Source: DASPKM01 sp035628135 (GTDB lineage Bacteria > Bacteroidota > Bacteroidia > Chitinophagales > Chitinophagaceae). From it: a stretch of DNA of 64,000 nt. Position numbers and translations under genes: made by a program. The DNA lies in NCBI GenBank assembly GCA_035628135.1, contig DASPKM010000010.1, positions 930,001-994,000 on the forward strand, given 5' to 3'. Numbering within the stretch: position 1 is the first letter of the stretch; every line of letters begins with the position of its first letter. The notes beneath the pieces are model-generated. The model did no database searches, was not told the DNA's origin, and saw only the letters and a program-made list of their open reading frames with translations. Positions 1 to 8,899 of the stretch are shown one piece after another.

Positions 1-910
1 CCATAAAAATGCCGTGGTCGGTAAACAGCAGCATGCCATCTTCCAATGGATTGTCCTGCGCCGCAAAAAATCCTTCGCTGGCATTGTACATTTCCAGGTA
101 GTTGATGTCTTTGCCGATCAGCTTGCGGAATTGCTCCCGGTAAGGCGTAAACGAAACACCGCCGTGCATGTACAGTTCAAGGTGCGGCCATACTTCAGAC
201 AGGGAGCTTTTGCCGGTGATCTCCAATATTCTTTTTATCAATACCAGCGTCCAGGTGGGAACGCCTGAAATGGAAGTAACGTTTTCCTGTATGGTGCTGG
301 TGGCCAGCTTTTCGATCTTGGTTTCCCACTCATCCATCAGCGCAATGCTAAGTTCCGGCGTGCGGATCCAATGGCTCCAGAACGGTGTGTTTTGCAGCAG
401 CACCGCGCTTAGGTCGCCATAATGCGTTTCTTCATTTACCTGGTGAATGGTATGGCTGCCGCCGATCACCAGTCCTTTGCCGGTCAGCAGGTCGGAATCG
501 GGATGGAAATTATAATACAGGGTCAGTACGTCCTTGGCGGCCTTATAATGGCAGTCCTGCAGGCTTTCATCGCTTACGGGAATGAACTTGCTTTTGTCGC
601 TGGTGGTGCCGCTGCTCTTGGCGAACCAGTATACCGGCGTATTCCACAGTATATTTTGTTCCCCGTTCATGATGCGCTGTATATAAGGCTTCAGGTCATC
701 ATATTCGTGAATGGGCACGGCCTGCTTAAAGGCCTTTACTGTAAATAAGCGGGAGAAATTGTATTTACGCCCGAATTCGGTGTATTGGGCCGAGGTCACC
801 AGGTCCTGCAATACCTCGCGCTGCGCCTCTACGGGGTGCTTTATCCAGCTTTCGATGCGCCACATGCGCAACCGCGCCAGGGTTGATATTGCGGGACTCA
901 ATAGCTTCAC
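1..910 (-). CDS. GH3 auxin-responsive promoter family protein (3' part outside the window)
   Basis: The minus strand is open from a GTG at 910 to the window edge, about 303 residues, with no stop. The N-terminus reads MKLLSPAISTLARLRMWRI and is followed by an adenylation-type loop, WFAKSSGTTSDKSK (about residues 90-105), and by GVPTWTL further on. These are the hallmarks of the GH3 fold of acyl-acid adenylating enzymes, which bacteria also carry. Plant members conjugate amino acids to hormones; the bacterial substrate is not known to me. A TAA stands directly before the GTG, so the only alternative start is an internal ATG about 15 codons on. It lies upstream of lptB on the same strand, separated by 78 bp. 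Family call firm, function open. Confidence 0.85.
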   Translation of the reverse strand, partial: MKLLSPAISTLARLRMWRIESWIKHPVEAQREVLQDLVTSAQYTEFGRKYNFSRLFTVKAFKQAVPIHEYDDLKPYIQRIMNGEQNILWNTPVYWFAKSSGTTSDKSKFIPVSDESLQDCHYKAAKDVLTLYYNFHPDSDLLTGKGLVIGGSHTIHQVNEETHYGDLSAVLLQNTPFWSHWIRTPELSIALMDEWETKIEKLATSTIQENVTSISGVPTWTLVLIKRILEITGKSSLSEVWPHLELYMHGGVSFTPYREQFRKLIGKDINYLEMYNASEGFFAAQDNPLEDGMLLFTDHGIFM

Positions 911-988
911 TTATACAATTTATCAATAACAAGATAGCAATAAAAATGCCTTCGCGGGTTTCCTGAAAATCGATCGTTACCCCGAAAG

Positions 989-1780
989 CTATCCTACTTC
1001 GGAGCTGGATGGAAAGCTCTCTTTCCGGGCCTCTTCATGGAGGTAATCCTTTCTTTTCAATTCAAAATTGCGGCCAAGGTATAGCCTGCGCACCTGTTCA
1101 TCGGCCGCCAGCTCTTCGGCGGTGCCGTGCTTGAAGATCTTTCCTTCTATCAGCAGGTAGGCGCGGTCGCAAATGGAAAGGGTTTCGTTTACGTTGTGGT
1201 CTGTTATGAGAATGCCGATGTTCTTGTGCTTCAGGCGTGCCACTACGGCCTGTATATCCTCCACGGCAATGGGGTCTACGCCGGCAAATGGCTCGTCCAG
1301 CAGCATGAACTTGGGGTCTACGGCCAGGGCCCTGGCTATTTCCGTTCTCCTTCTTTCGCCGCCGCTGAGTGAGTCGCCATTGTTTTTTCTTACATGGTGC
1401 AGCCGGAACTCATCCAGTAACGATTCCAGCTTTTCTTTCTGCTGCCGCTTGCTGAGCTTCGTCATTTCCAATACCGCCATGATATTATCTTCCACGCTTA
1501 GTTTCCGGAAAACAGAAGCCTCCTGCGGCAGGTAGCCTATGCCCATCTGTGCCCTTTTATACATGGGCATGCGGGTGATCTCATCCTCATCCAGGAAAAC
1601 CTTGCCTTCATCGGGCTTGATCAGTCCTACCACCATGTAAAATGTGGTGGTTTTGCCGGCCCCGTTAGGGCCAAGCAGCCCTACGATCTCGCCTTGCTTA
1701 ACATCGACCGATACATGATCAACCACTGTACGGGCACTGTAGCTTTTAACGAGGTCCCTGGTATGAATAGCAATTGCCAA
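989..1780 (-). CDS. lptB: LPS export ABC transporter ATPase LptB
   Basis: Cytoplasmic ATPase that powers LptFG extraction of lipopolysaccharide from the inner membrane. Visible motifs are Walker A GPNGAGKTTT, the LptB-type signature LSGGERRRTEIARAL, Walker B FMLLDEPFAGVDP and the H-loop ITDHNV. The length of about 263 aa is a little longer than the E. coli protein because of a basic/acidic tail after YLGRNFELKRK. The open frame reaches 1798, but its first codon lies inside the promoter element at 1796-1803, so I place the start at the TTG at 1780, giving MAIAIHTRDLVKSY; there is no ATG near the N-terminus. It is divergent from metF. Function is confident, the start less so. Confidence 0.93.
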   Translation of the reverse strand: MAIAIHTRDLVKSYSARTVVDHVSVDVKQGEIVGLLGPNGAGKTTTFYMVVGLIKPDEGKVFLDEDEITRMPMYKRAQMGIGYLPQEASVFRKLSVEDNIMAVLEMTKLSKRQQKEKLESLLDEFRLHHVRKNNGDSLSGGERRRTEIARALAVDPKFMLLDEPFAGVDPIAVEDIQAVVARLKHKNIGILITDHNVNETLSICDRAYLLIEGKIFKHGTAEELAADEQVRRLYLGRNFELKRKDYLHEEARKESFPSSSEVG

Positions 1781-1795
1781 ATGAAACGATTTGCG

Positions 1796-1803
1796 CAAAA
1801 ATA
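1796..1803 (-). promoter_or_regulatory. lptB promoter -7 element (TATTTTTG)
   Basis: Exact match to the Bacteroidota -7 consensus TAnnTTTG, ending 15 nt before the proposed TTG start of lptB. No clear -33 TTG was found at the usual distance. Confidence 0.55.
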
Positions 1804-1847
1804 CCGGAGAAATTTAATAACTGCGGTTAGCCAATAATGTTTAACTA

Positions 1848-1878
1848 TTTGAGTTTCCGCCTTGCTTGAGTATGTTTG
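1848..1878 (+). promoter_or_regulatory. metF promoter (TTTG-N19-TATGTTTG)
   Basis: The -33 box TTTG at 1848-1851 and the -7 box TATGTTTG at 1871-1878 are separated by exactly 19 bp, the textbook Bacteroides spacing. The start codon follows 16 nt later at 1895, leaving a very short leader. It is the most complete promoter in the window. Confidence 0.75.
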
Positions 1879-1894
1879 CAGGTTAATTAACCGT

Positions 1895-2848
1895 ATGAAG
1901 GTCATAGATCACATTAAACAGGCAAAGGATACCCTCATTTCATTTGAGATACTCCCCCCTCTGAAAGGGAAGACCATTAACTCCATTTACGACCACCTGG
2001 ACCCATTAATGGAATTCAAGCCCTCCTTTATCAATATTACCTATCACCGCGCCGAGCACGTGTTTAAGAAGAAGGCCGATGGCATGTTCGAGAAGGTGGA
2101 GGTACGCAAGCGACCGGGAACGGTAGGCATTTGCGCGGCCATTATGAACTATTACCATGTGGATGCTGTTCCCCACCTGATCTGCGGCGGCTTTACCAAG
2201 CGGGAGACCGAAGACGCGCTGATCGACCTGAACTTTATCGGGGTTGACAATGTGCTGGTGTTAAGGGGCGATGCTGCCAAAAATGAGACTTATTTCGAGC
2301 CGGAGCCCGAAGGCAACCGCTTTGCGTTGGACCTGCTGAAGCAGGTGATAAACCTGAACAACGGCATTTACCTGGAAGAGGACATCCGGGATGGTTTCCG
2401 GACCAAGTTCTGCGTTGGCGTGGCCGGTTATCCTGAAAAGCATTTCGAAGCCCCCAACATGGACACCGACCTTACCTATTTAAAAGCCAAGGTAGATGCG
2501 GGTTCTGATTACATCATCACCCAGATGTTCTTCGATAACCGGAAATTCTTTGAGTTTGAGAAGAAATGCAGGGAGCATGGCATCAACGTGCCGATCATAC
2601 CGGGACTGAAACCCATTACTAATAAAAAACAGTTATCTGTTATTCCTCGAACATTTCATGTAGACATTCCCGCCGAGCTAAGCGCCGAAATATCCAAGTG
2701 CAAGGAAGATAAAGAGGTAGAGCAGGTGGGCACTGAGTGGCTGCTGGCGCAATCCCGCGAATTGAAGAAAGCGGGCGTGCCCGTATTACATTATTATACT
2801 TTAGGCAAGCCGAAAGTAATTTGGAATGTGGTGAAAGAATTGGTGTAA
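1895..2848 (+). CDS. metF: 5,10-methylenetetrahydrofolate reductase
   Basis: Reduces 5,10-methylene-THF to 5-methyl-THF with FAD, supplying the methyl group for methionine synthesis. The 317-aa protein covers the whole TIM-barrel family: SFEILPPLKGKTI at the N-terminus (Glu is the catalytic acid of the family), NITYHR, the FAD region VLRGDAA, the substrate loop FDNRKFFEFEKKC, and IIPGLKPI. The frame extends 11 codons further up to a TTG, but that part overlaps the promoter; the ATG at 1895 fits the family. The gene stands alone, divergent from lptB and convergent with the barrel gene at 3034. Metabolic role is firm. Confidence 0.95.
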   Translation: MKVIDHIKQAKDTLISFEILPPLKGKTINSIYDHLDPLMEFKPSFINITYHRAEHVFKKKADGMFEKVEVRKRPGTVGICAAIMNYYHVDAVPHLICGGFTKRETEDALIDLNFIGVDNVLVLRGDAAKNETYFEPEPEGNRFALDLLKQVINLNNGIYLEEDIRDGFRTKFCVGVAGYPEKHFEAPNMDTDLTYLKAKVDAGSDYIITQMFFDNRKFFEFEKKCREHGINVPIIPGLKPITNKKQLSVIPRTFHVDIPAELSAEISKCKEDKEVEQVGTEWLLAQSRELKKAGVPVLHYYTLGKPKVIWNVVKELV

Positions 2849-2870
2849 TCAGGAAGCAATGTATCAGGTG

Positions 2871-3038
2871 TAAGAGCACAGATTCGAAAACAGATTCAGG
2901 GATTACAAAGATTGGTAGTTAAATATTGTAGTACAATATAGGGGTCAGCGAAGCTGACCCCTTGTTTTACAGTTCGTATTTCACGGCTCCATGTTGTAAT
3001 CCCTTAATCTCATTTACGATCTGTGCTTATATCTTATA
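2871..3038. repeat. Inverted pair of intergenic repeat family C around a terminator
   Basis: Two copies of the same dispersed repeat face each other: one in reverse orientation at 2871-2915 (read on the minus strand it gives TTGTAATCCCTGAATC and then AATCTGTGCT) and one forward at 2994-3038 (TTGTAATCCCTTAATC, then ATCTGTGCT). The terminator hairpin lies between them. Other copies are at 22638, 28428, 29349 and 47562. The right copy overlaps the first bases of the convergent barrel gene's 3' end at 3034. Confidence 0.7.
2941..2969. terminator. Bidirectional terminator between metF and the convergent barrel gene
   Basis: Perfect 9-bp stem GGGGTCAGC / GCTGACCCC (2941-2949 and 2953-2961) with a GAA loop, followed by TTGTTTTA on the plus strand. 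The position 93 bp after the metF stop and before the end of the convergent gene supports termination. Confidence 0.75.
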
Positions 3039-3726
3039 ACTTAAATCCAATCGAGAAGCTCCACACTCTATGTTTGTTCATATCATCCGATGAATTATCA
3101 TGACCAGATTGCAGCTTTGCCAATCCATGTCCATAATTCACGGAGAACAACACGTTGCTGAACTCCAATCCTGCCTGTCCATTCAATCCATAATCGAAGC
3201 GGCGCAAAATGCCGAAGCCGGCGCCTTCCTCAAAATTCAAGGTAGTGGGATCATCGTTGCTGAACTCGATCTCGTTTTCAGTTTCGAAGTCGATGCCCAG
3301 GTACCTTCCTTCCACTTTGTTCTTACCCGCAACGCCTACCGCGAGATAGGGGCCTGCGCCAAAAAACACTTTGGAGCGTTCGCCCAAAGGCAGCTTGAAC
3401 ACCAGGTTCGCGGGAACTTCCACGTAGTAAGGATTGGAAGTAGCGCGGTAATAGTTAGCATCCGACTGCTGACCATTTTGTGTTTTAGAACCTTTACCGG
3501 TAAACAGAATCCCGGGCTGGAAAGAAATGATCTTCGATAGTGAAATATCGCCGACTACTCCAACATGAAAACTGGTAAGGGATTTTGCATCTTCTACGCG
3601 GCCATTGCTGGTAACGGATACGTTCGCAGAGTTCAGGCCGCCTTTCAAAATCAAACCGCCGTTCTGCGCGGAAGCTATCAGCGCAGCGCTGCTACCCAAT
3701 AGCATCAGGAAAACTTTCTTTAGCAT
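3034..3726 (-). CDS. Outer-membrane beta-barrel protein, PorT-like
   Basis: The 230-aa protein starts with a signal peptide, MLKKVFLMLLGSSAALIASA, cut before QNGG. The rest alternates polar and apolar residues in the way of an 8-10-stranded small barrel (GVVGDISLSKIISFQPGILFTGKG, FGAGPYLAVGVAGK, FGILRRFDYGLNGQAGLEF) and ends in an aromatic/hydrophobic strand, SFSIGFKL, as outer-membrane proteins do. This is the PorT/OMP_b-brl family that abounds in Bacteroidota; no ligand or role can be read from it. It stands alone, with a TA-rich, gene-free 163 bp between it and the PPIase gene at 3890. Confidence 0.8.
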   Translation of the reverse strand: MLKKVFLMLLGSSAALIASAQNGGLILKGGLNSANVSVTSNGRVEDAKSLTSFHVGVVGDISLSKIISFQPGILFTGKGSKTQNGQQSDANYYRATSNPYYVEVPANLVFKLPLGERSKVFFGAGPYLAVGVAGKNKVEGRYLGIDFETENEIEFSNDDPTTLNFEEGAGFGILRRFDYGLNGQAGLEFSNVLFSVNYGHGLAKLQSGHDNSSDDMNKHRVWSFSIGFKL

Positions 3727-3889
3727 GGTTTCAGAATTTTTACACTCAAAAAGGTTAAAAATCGTGCCAGTCGATCAGTCAATTATTGGTAATACTATTG
3801 ACTAATACTGCACAAGCCTTTGGACAATACTTTAAAGCGTGGGTTTAATTAAAAAATAACAGCTTCTTAAAAAATCAACTGGTCAATTA

Positions 3890-5833
3890 TTATTGAACCA
3901 TGCTCTTAAGTACCTGTTCATTCACCTTAACAGGGTATTTTTTCCTCAGTTCCGCAATCCATGCGCTTTCAAGGTGTTGCTGGTAATCGTTTATGACATA
4001 ACCGCGTGCATCTTCGAAGCTGCGCATTTCCCGTTCCGGGAACAGCCTGATGATGTAAGCGAACGACACGCTGTTGTCCGATTCATTTTTTATAAAAGAA
4101 GTGATGTGTCCCGGGCTAACGGAGCCGTTCGCTGCAACGGGCAGTTGTGCTATTTCAAAGCGGCCGGAATCGGCGATAACATTGCCTTCGTAAGTGTCCA
4201 CGATGCTTCTCCAGCTATTGATGTTTTTTTCCAGCTTCGATTGAAGGTCTTTGGCGGTGCTGTCGTGCAAAGCGGTGAACAAAATAGCGCTGGCGCTGTT
4301 CTCCCACCAATATTTATCCGTGCGTGCATTGTAAAACCTGCGCAATCCTGTTGAGTCGGTAGAAGCTTTGTCCCAAACCTTGCGCTGCATTACTTCAAAC
4401 AGCAGGTTGCCGTCTTTGAACTCTTTCAGTTGAAAAGCGAAATCCGCGTTGTATTCTTCCAGGTGGTTGCGGTAATATTCAAGCGCTGCCAACTCGAGAT
4501 AATAATCCATCAATTGCTCGTCCGTTTTGCCGGAGGAGATCCTGTCCACGCCACCGATCGACCGGCGGAATGCCAGCCAGTCCTTTACCAATACCTGTTG
4601 TTTGGCAAATGAAAAGATAACGGTTACGGGCCTGATGGTGGTGTTGGCAGGCACGGGCTTGTTGCCGAGCGTGCTGTCGGTATATGCCCACAGGTGTGCG
4701 GCGTTGTAATTTCCTTTTTTATAGTTGATGGTCTTCAATACGTTTTTCAAAAATGCTTTTTTAGCGATCTCTATCCTTTCGTCTGATTGCACCTGCTGCT
4801 CTAACTGTTCCATATATGCGCGATTGTTCCTGTCGTTCACAACAGGACTTACAGCTATGCGCTTGATGATGTGATAGCCGAACTCGGTAAGTACAGGCTG
4901 GCTGATCTCGTCATTTTTTTGCAGCGCGAATGCTGCCAGTTCAAACGGCGCTTCGTAGCGGCCCGTTCCGAACTCGGGCAATACGCCGCCCTGCTGAAAG
5001 GAGAAATTATCGTTGCTGTGCTGCTCGGCCATTTTGGCGAAGTCCGCGCCTTTTTGCAGTTCGCGGTAAAGCGAATCAGCTTTTTTGCGCAGGTCGTTCC
5101 GGGCTGCTTCTGTTGCATCGGGTGGAAAGGCCAGCAATATCTGCGCGATCTTTATTTTACCCACCGCTTTGCGCTCGGCGGTTTTTTTGAAGATGTGATA
5201 GCCCGCTTTGCTGCGGTATGGTTCGGAAACTTTGTTGAGCGGCGTATTGTATGCGAGTGTTTCCAGTTCGTAAGGCAATGAAAATACAGTGATGTATCCC
5301 AGGTCGCCACGGTTGGTCTTAACGGAGGGATCGCCGGAATACGTAACTGCTACTTCACCGAAATTTTTTCCCTGCTGCAATTGATCATACGCTTCTTTGG
5401 CCATTTTTGCGGCCCTTGCTTCCATGGCCGCAGAGTCTTGCGGAGCAGGAATAAAAATATGCGAGATGCGCACGTCCTGCTGGCTTCTATTGAATGCTTC
5501 ATTCACCAGGTCTGCAAGGCTCGATGCATCGGTTAAATAACCCTGTACCAGTTGGTTGCGGAAGGCTTGCAGTTCGGCGCTTTGGGTGGGCAGCGTGTCG
5601 AGGCGTAGATCGTAAGCTGCTTGTACCTTTAGTTTAAAGGGAACGTACAGGTCGAGGTATTCGCGTAAAGCTTTTTCGGTGAGTTTGTTCTCAGTATTGT
5701 TTTTATTAAACGCTTTCAGGAATTCCTGCCTGGTCACCTGTTTATTGCCGTAGGTAAACAGGGTTTGCGCAACGGGTGACAGGGAGTATAATATAAGGCC
5801 GAGCAACAGGGCGGTTCGTACAACTTGGTTCAT
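3890..5833 (-). CDS. Periplasmic parvulin-type peptidyl-prolyl isomerase, SurA/PpiC-like
   Basis: 647-aa exported folding factor. The signal sequence MNQVVRTALLLGLILYSLSPVAQ is followed by an N-terminal chaperone-like helical part (about 25-110), then two parvulin domains: the first begins at VRISHIFIP (about 115) and has SGDPSVKTNRGDLGYITVFSLPYEL, the second begins at KIKIAQILLAF (about 225) with HSNDNFSFQQGGVLPEFGTG. The long C-terminal half (about 350-647) has no domain that I recognise. Such proteins help outer-membrane barrels fold. Only 6 bp separate it from the upstream TlpA-like gene, so the two are probably one envelope operon. Confidence 0.88.
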   Translation of the reverse strand: MNQVVRTALLLGLILYSLSPVAQTLFTYGNKQVTRQEFLKAFNKNNTENKLTEKALREYLDLYVPFKLKVQAAYDLRLDTLPTQSAELQAFRNQLVQGYLTDASSLADLVNEAFNRSQQDVRISHIFIPAPQDSAAMEARAAKMAKEAYDQLQQGKNFGEVAVTYSGDPSVKTNRGDLGYITVFSLPYELETLAYNTPLNKVSEPYRSKAGYHIFKKTAERKAVGKIKIAQILLAFPPDATEAARNDLRKKADSLYRELQKGADFAKMAEQHSNDNFSFQQGGVLPEFGTGRYEAPFELAAFALQKNDEISQPVLTEFGYHIIKRIAVSPVVNDRNNRAYMEQLEQQVQSDERIEIAKKAFLKNVLKTINYKKGNYNAAHLWAYTDSTLGNKPVPANTTIRPVTVIFSFAKQQVLVKDWLAFRRSIGGVDRISSGKTDEQLMDYYLELAALEYYRNHLEEYNADFAFQLKEFKDGNLLFEVMQRKVWDKASTDSTGLRRFYNARTDKYWWENSASAILFTALHDSTAKDLQSKLEKNINSWRSIVDTYEGNVIADSGRFEIAQLPVAANGSVSPGHITSFIKNESDNSVSFAYIIRLFPEREMRSFEDARGYVINDYQQHLESAWIAELRKKYPVKVNEQVLKSMVQ

Positions 5834-5839
5834 GACGGG

Positions 5840-7330
5840 TTACTGGTTGGATGGTTTTTGTCTTTTTATTTTGATCACTTCGTCGATCTGCTGGTGATTT
5901 AATTTTTTGGCGATGATGCGTTTGTTCTTATCCAGCAGGTACAGCACAGGGGTTTGGTATACGTCGTACAGTTGCCTGTAGCTGGGTTTGCCTGCGGCGA
6001 TGTCTGCATTTTTTTGTTCTTCGGTCTGGTAAACGTGCAGCCAGTCTTTCAAATTGTTTTCGCGGATGAACTTCAGCCAGTTGTCCTTGCCGCCTTCTAC
6101 CATTACGCCGTAGACCTTTACGCCCTGGTTTTTCCAGCTTGCCTGGAATATGGAGTCTACTCTGGGAACTACTTCCTTGCAATGTCCGCAGGTGGGGTCC
6201 CAGAAGCAGAGCACGATAAACTCGGCCTGCACGCGGGATAGGGGCATGGGCTTGCCCAGCGTATCCACCATCAGCAATTCAGCGGCGGGTATGCCTATCA
6301 GGTTGGCCATAAGGCTATAGGCCCGGTCCGACATGTGTTTCTTGTATTGTTCCGTAAAGAAATCGGCCTGGCCGGTATTGATATATTTTTCCCAGATGTT
6401 CACGAACACGGCATCTTGTCCCATGTATTCCGGGTTGATGTATTTCTGCACGAAGTACACCATCAGGTAGCGGAACATGTCTTTATTGCTGCGCGATAAG
6501 AGGAGCATATAATCTACTTCGCGGAAGATAGAGTCCGGGTCTGGCGCCACCAGGTCTTTATAATATTTATCGAGCTTGGTTTCCAGGATGGGTGTGCGGA
6601 GGAGCCGGTCGTCCGTAAGCGAGACCTCATCCCAGTAATGCGATTTAAAATACCGGAAGGCGAACATGGTATCGTACTTGCCACCAGGGTGTTGCGAGGC
6701 TGGCGGTATCACCGGTTCTTTCATAGCCTTTAATAAGGTTGAAAGAAAGGTATTGGGGTGTTTTTTCTGGATGCTGTCGCGATATTTGACCACGTATTGA
6801 TTATGTTGCTGCATCAGTTGCTGCAGCTTTTCTTTTTCAGCGGGATTGGTACTGTTTTGGAAGGCCTGCGATGCTTCGGCCGCTTTACGCCCCGTTTCAT
6901 TAATGTTACGCGTATAAGAAAGGAACAGCGTATTATCCGGTGAATTGGTAAACTTAATACCCTCCGGCATGCTGCTGCTGTCGGCCTCGATGGAAAAATG
7001 TTGTTGTTTATCTATCAGCAGTTCGAACAGGATCTCCTTTTTGGGTGAAACCACGAAATAAATGCCTCCGCCGAGGGGTTTGGGGCCTTTGAATACGCCT
7101 TTGCCGTTTTCGTCGAGCAGGGCTGAATCGGCGAGGGCTTTTCTTTTGCCGTAATGGTAGCCCAGGTACACATAGGTGTTTTTATAAGGCTTTACCGAAA
7201 TGGGAATGTTATAGCCTTCGGGGGCTTTGGAGGGCGTAGTGCTTTTAGGAGCGGAACCGGCGCCGTTTTGCGCTACCAGGGCGGTAGTGATGATAATTAG
7301 TGGTAGTAACAGGAACAGTCGCTTGCTCAT
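5840..7330 (-). CDS. TlpA-like thioredoxin with DUF4369/DUF5106-type N-terminal regions
   Basis: Exported 496-aa thiol-disulfide protein. After the signal peptide MSKRLFLLLPLIIITTALVA comes a beta-rich domain (about 40-150, GYHYGKRKALADSALLDENGKGVF) and a helical DUF5106-like middle, then a thioredoxin fold with the active site FWDPTCGHCKEVVP near residue 380. CGHC is the PDI-type active-site sequence, rarer in bacterial TlpA than CxPC, and suggests a fairly oxidising redox potential. The cis-Pro loop reads TPVLYLLDK. It is the first gene of the two-gene operon with the PPIase, which suggests joint work on folding of exported proteins. Confidence 0.85.
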   Translation of the reverse strand: MSKRLFLLLPLIIITTALVAQNGAGSAPKSTTPSKAPEGYNIPISVKPYKNTYVYLGYHYGKRKALADSALLDENGKGVFKGPKPLGGGIYFVVSPKKEILFELLIDKQQHFSIEADSSSMPEGIKFTNSPDNTLFLSYTRNINETGRKAAEASQAFQNSTNPAEKEKLQQLMQQHNQYVVKYRDSIQKKHPNTFLSTLLKAMKEPVIPPASQHPGGKYDTMFAFRYFKSHYWDEVSLTDDRLLRTPILETKLDKYYKDLVAPDPDSIFREVDYMLLLSRSNKDMFRYLMVYFVQKYINPEYMGQDAVFVNIWEKYINTGQADFFTEQYKKHMSDRAYSLMANLIGIPAAELLMVDTLGKPMPLSRVQAEFIVLCFWDPTCGHCKEVVPRVDSIFQASWKNQGVKVYGVMVEGGKDNWLKFIRENNLKDWLHVYQTEEQKNADIAAGKPSYRQLYDVYQTPVLYLLDKNKRIIAKKLNHQQIDEVIKIKRQKPSNQ

Positions 7331-7433
7331 ATAGGTTTCAGACGGTATTTGCCTTTAATCGGTTGGTAAGGGGTAATTCAGGCTGCAAAATAAGATAAAC
7401 GAAGATATTGTATTTATAGGGGAGGGGTGTTAA

Positions 7434-7462
7434 GTGGGTGCTAATCCCACCCCTTACCTTTG
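7434..7462 (+). promoter_or_regulatory. rlmD promoter: TACCTTTG behind a short inverted repeat
   Basis: The -7 element TACCTTTG is at 7455-7462, exactly 4 nt before the GTG start at 7467, so the transcript should begin at or near the start codon. Just upstream is a small inverted repeat, GTGGG (7434-7438) and CCCAC (7446-7450), with a 7-nt loop. No -33 box is evident. Confidence 0.5.
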
Positions 7463-7466
7463 CGCC

Positions 7467-8867
7467 GTGAAAAAGAGAAATGTCATTCTTGAAAATGTGC
7501 TGGTAGAAAACTATGCGGCGGAGGGCAAAAGCCTGGCCCGCGTGGAGGGTAAGGTGATTTTTGTAGAGCAGGCCGTGCCGGGAGATATAGTCGACATAAG
7601 GCTTGGAAAGAATAAGAAAGACTGGGCCGAAGGACAGGTGATCCGTTATCGTGCATATTCAAAGGATAGGGTTATTCCTTTTTGCCCGCATTTCGGGGTA
7701 TGCGGGGGTTGCCAATGGCAGATGCTGCCGTATGAAAAGCAATTGCAGTACAAGCAGCAGCAGGTGGCCGACAACCTGCAGCGCATAGGTAAGGTGGCCT
7801 TGCCCCCGATGTTGCCGATTATCGGCGCGGCAAACGACCGGTATTACCGCAACAAGATGGAGTATACCTTCGGCAACAAACGCTACCTGTTGCCCGAAGA
7901 ATTAAAGGACGAATCCATTTCCGGCGATATGAACGTTGCGGGCTTTCATGCAAAGGGCTTTTTTGATAAAGTGGTAAACATCGAGCGATGTTTTTTGCAG
8001 GAAGAGCCGACCAATACCTTGCGAAAGTCCATCAGGCAATTTGCATTGGACCATGGCTATTCTTTTTATGATATCCGTGCGCACCAGGGCTTCATGCGCA
8101 ATCTTCAGTTGCGCGTGTGTAGATCGGGGGAGGTAATGGCCAACGTTGTTTTCGGTTACGAGGACGAGCGCAAGCGCAAGGCCTTGCTGGATTTTATATT
8201 GATGAATTTTCCTTCGCTCACAACGTTGTTGTACACCATCAATTCAAAGTGGAACGATAGCCTGAACGATTTGGAGCCGATAGTATACGGTGGCAAAGGC
8301 TATGTAATAGAAACATTGGAAGATTTTCAATTCAAGATAGGTCCCAAATCATTTTTTCAAACCAATACTCAGCAGGGCGAGCGGTTGTACCAGGTGACCC
8401 GTGAATTTGCTGAGCTCAGCGGCCGCGAGACTGTATATGATTTGTATTGCGGCACTGGTAGCATTGGCATTTTTTGCAGCCGTGCCGCGGCCAGCGTCGT
8501 CGGCGTGGAAGTAATTCCCGAGGCCATCGAAGATGCGCAGGAGAATGCGGTATTGAATAACATAAGGCATGCAAAATTCTTTGCCGGCGATGTGATTGAT
8601 GTTTGCAACGATGAATTTTTTGCGCTGCACGGAAGGCCGGATGTAATTATTACCGATCCGCCTCGTGCCGGTATGCATGAAAAGCTGGTGCGGAAGATCG
8701 TGGACATGCAGGCGCCGACGGTGGTATATGTAAGTTGCAATCCCGCCACGCAGGCGCGGGATTTAAATGTTTTAGATGAGCGATATGCGGTGACTAAGAT
8801 CCAGCCGGTAGATATGTTCCCGCACACGCATCATATAGAGAATGTGGTGCAGTTGAAGTTGAAGTGA
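7467..8867 (+). CDS. rlmD: 23S rRNA (uracil-C5)-methyltransferase, RlmD/RumA family
   Basis: SAM-dependent RNA m5U methyltransferase. Domains in order: N-terminal TRAM domain (about 5-60, GKSLARVEGKVIFVEQAVPGD), an iron-sulfur cluster region with CPHFGVCGGC (about 75), a central part, and a Rossmann methyltransferase domain with YDLYCGTGSIGIF, the catalytic loop DPPRAGMHE and YVSCNPATQARDL with the nucleophilic Cys. The frame is open 11 codons further up to a GTG at 7434, but those codons cover the promoter; the GTG at 7467 gives MKKRNVILENV. RlmC/RlmD/TrmA are hard to separate by eye; the cluster cysteines argue for RlmD-like. Bacteroidota often have two copies. Confidence 0.85.
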   Translation: MKKRNVILENVLVENYAAEGKSLARVEGKVIFVEQAVPGDIVDIRLGKNKKDWAEGQVIRYRAYSKDRVIPFCPHFGVCGGCQWQMLPYEKQLQYKQQQVADNLQRIGKVALPPMLPIIGAANDRYYRNKMEYTFGNKRYLLPEELKDESISGDMNVAGFHAKGFFDKVVNIERCFLQEEPTNTLRKSIRQFALDHGYSFYDIRAHQGFMRNLQLRVCRSGEVMANVVFGYEDERKRKALLDFILMNFPSLTTLLYTINSKWNDSLNDLEPIVYGGKGYVIETLEDFQFKIGPKSFFQTNTQQGERLYQVTREFAELSGRETVYDLYCGTGSIGIFCSRAAASVVGVEVIPEAIEDAQENAVLNNIRHAKFFAGDVIDVCNDEFFALHGRPDVIITDPPRAGMHEKLVRKIVDMQAPTVVYVSCNPATQARDLNVLDERYAVTKIQPVDMFPHTHHIENVVQLKLK

Positions 8868-8899
8868 GGTGAGGTCGCTAATCGGATAATACGGGAAAT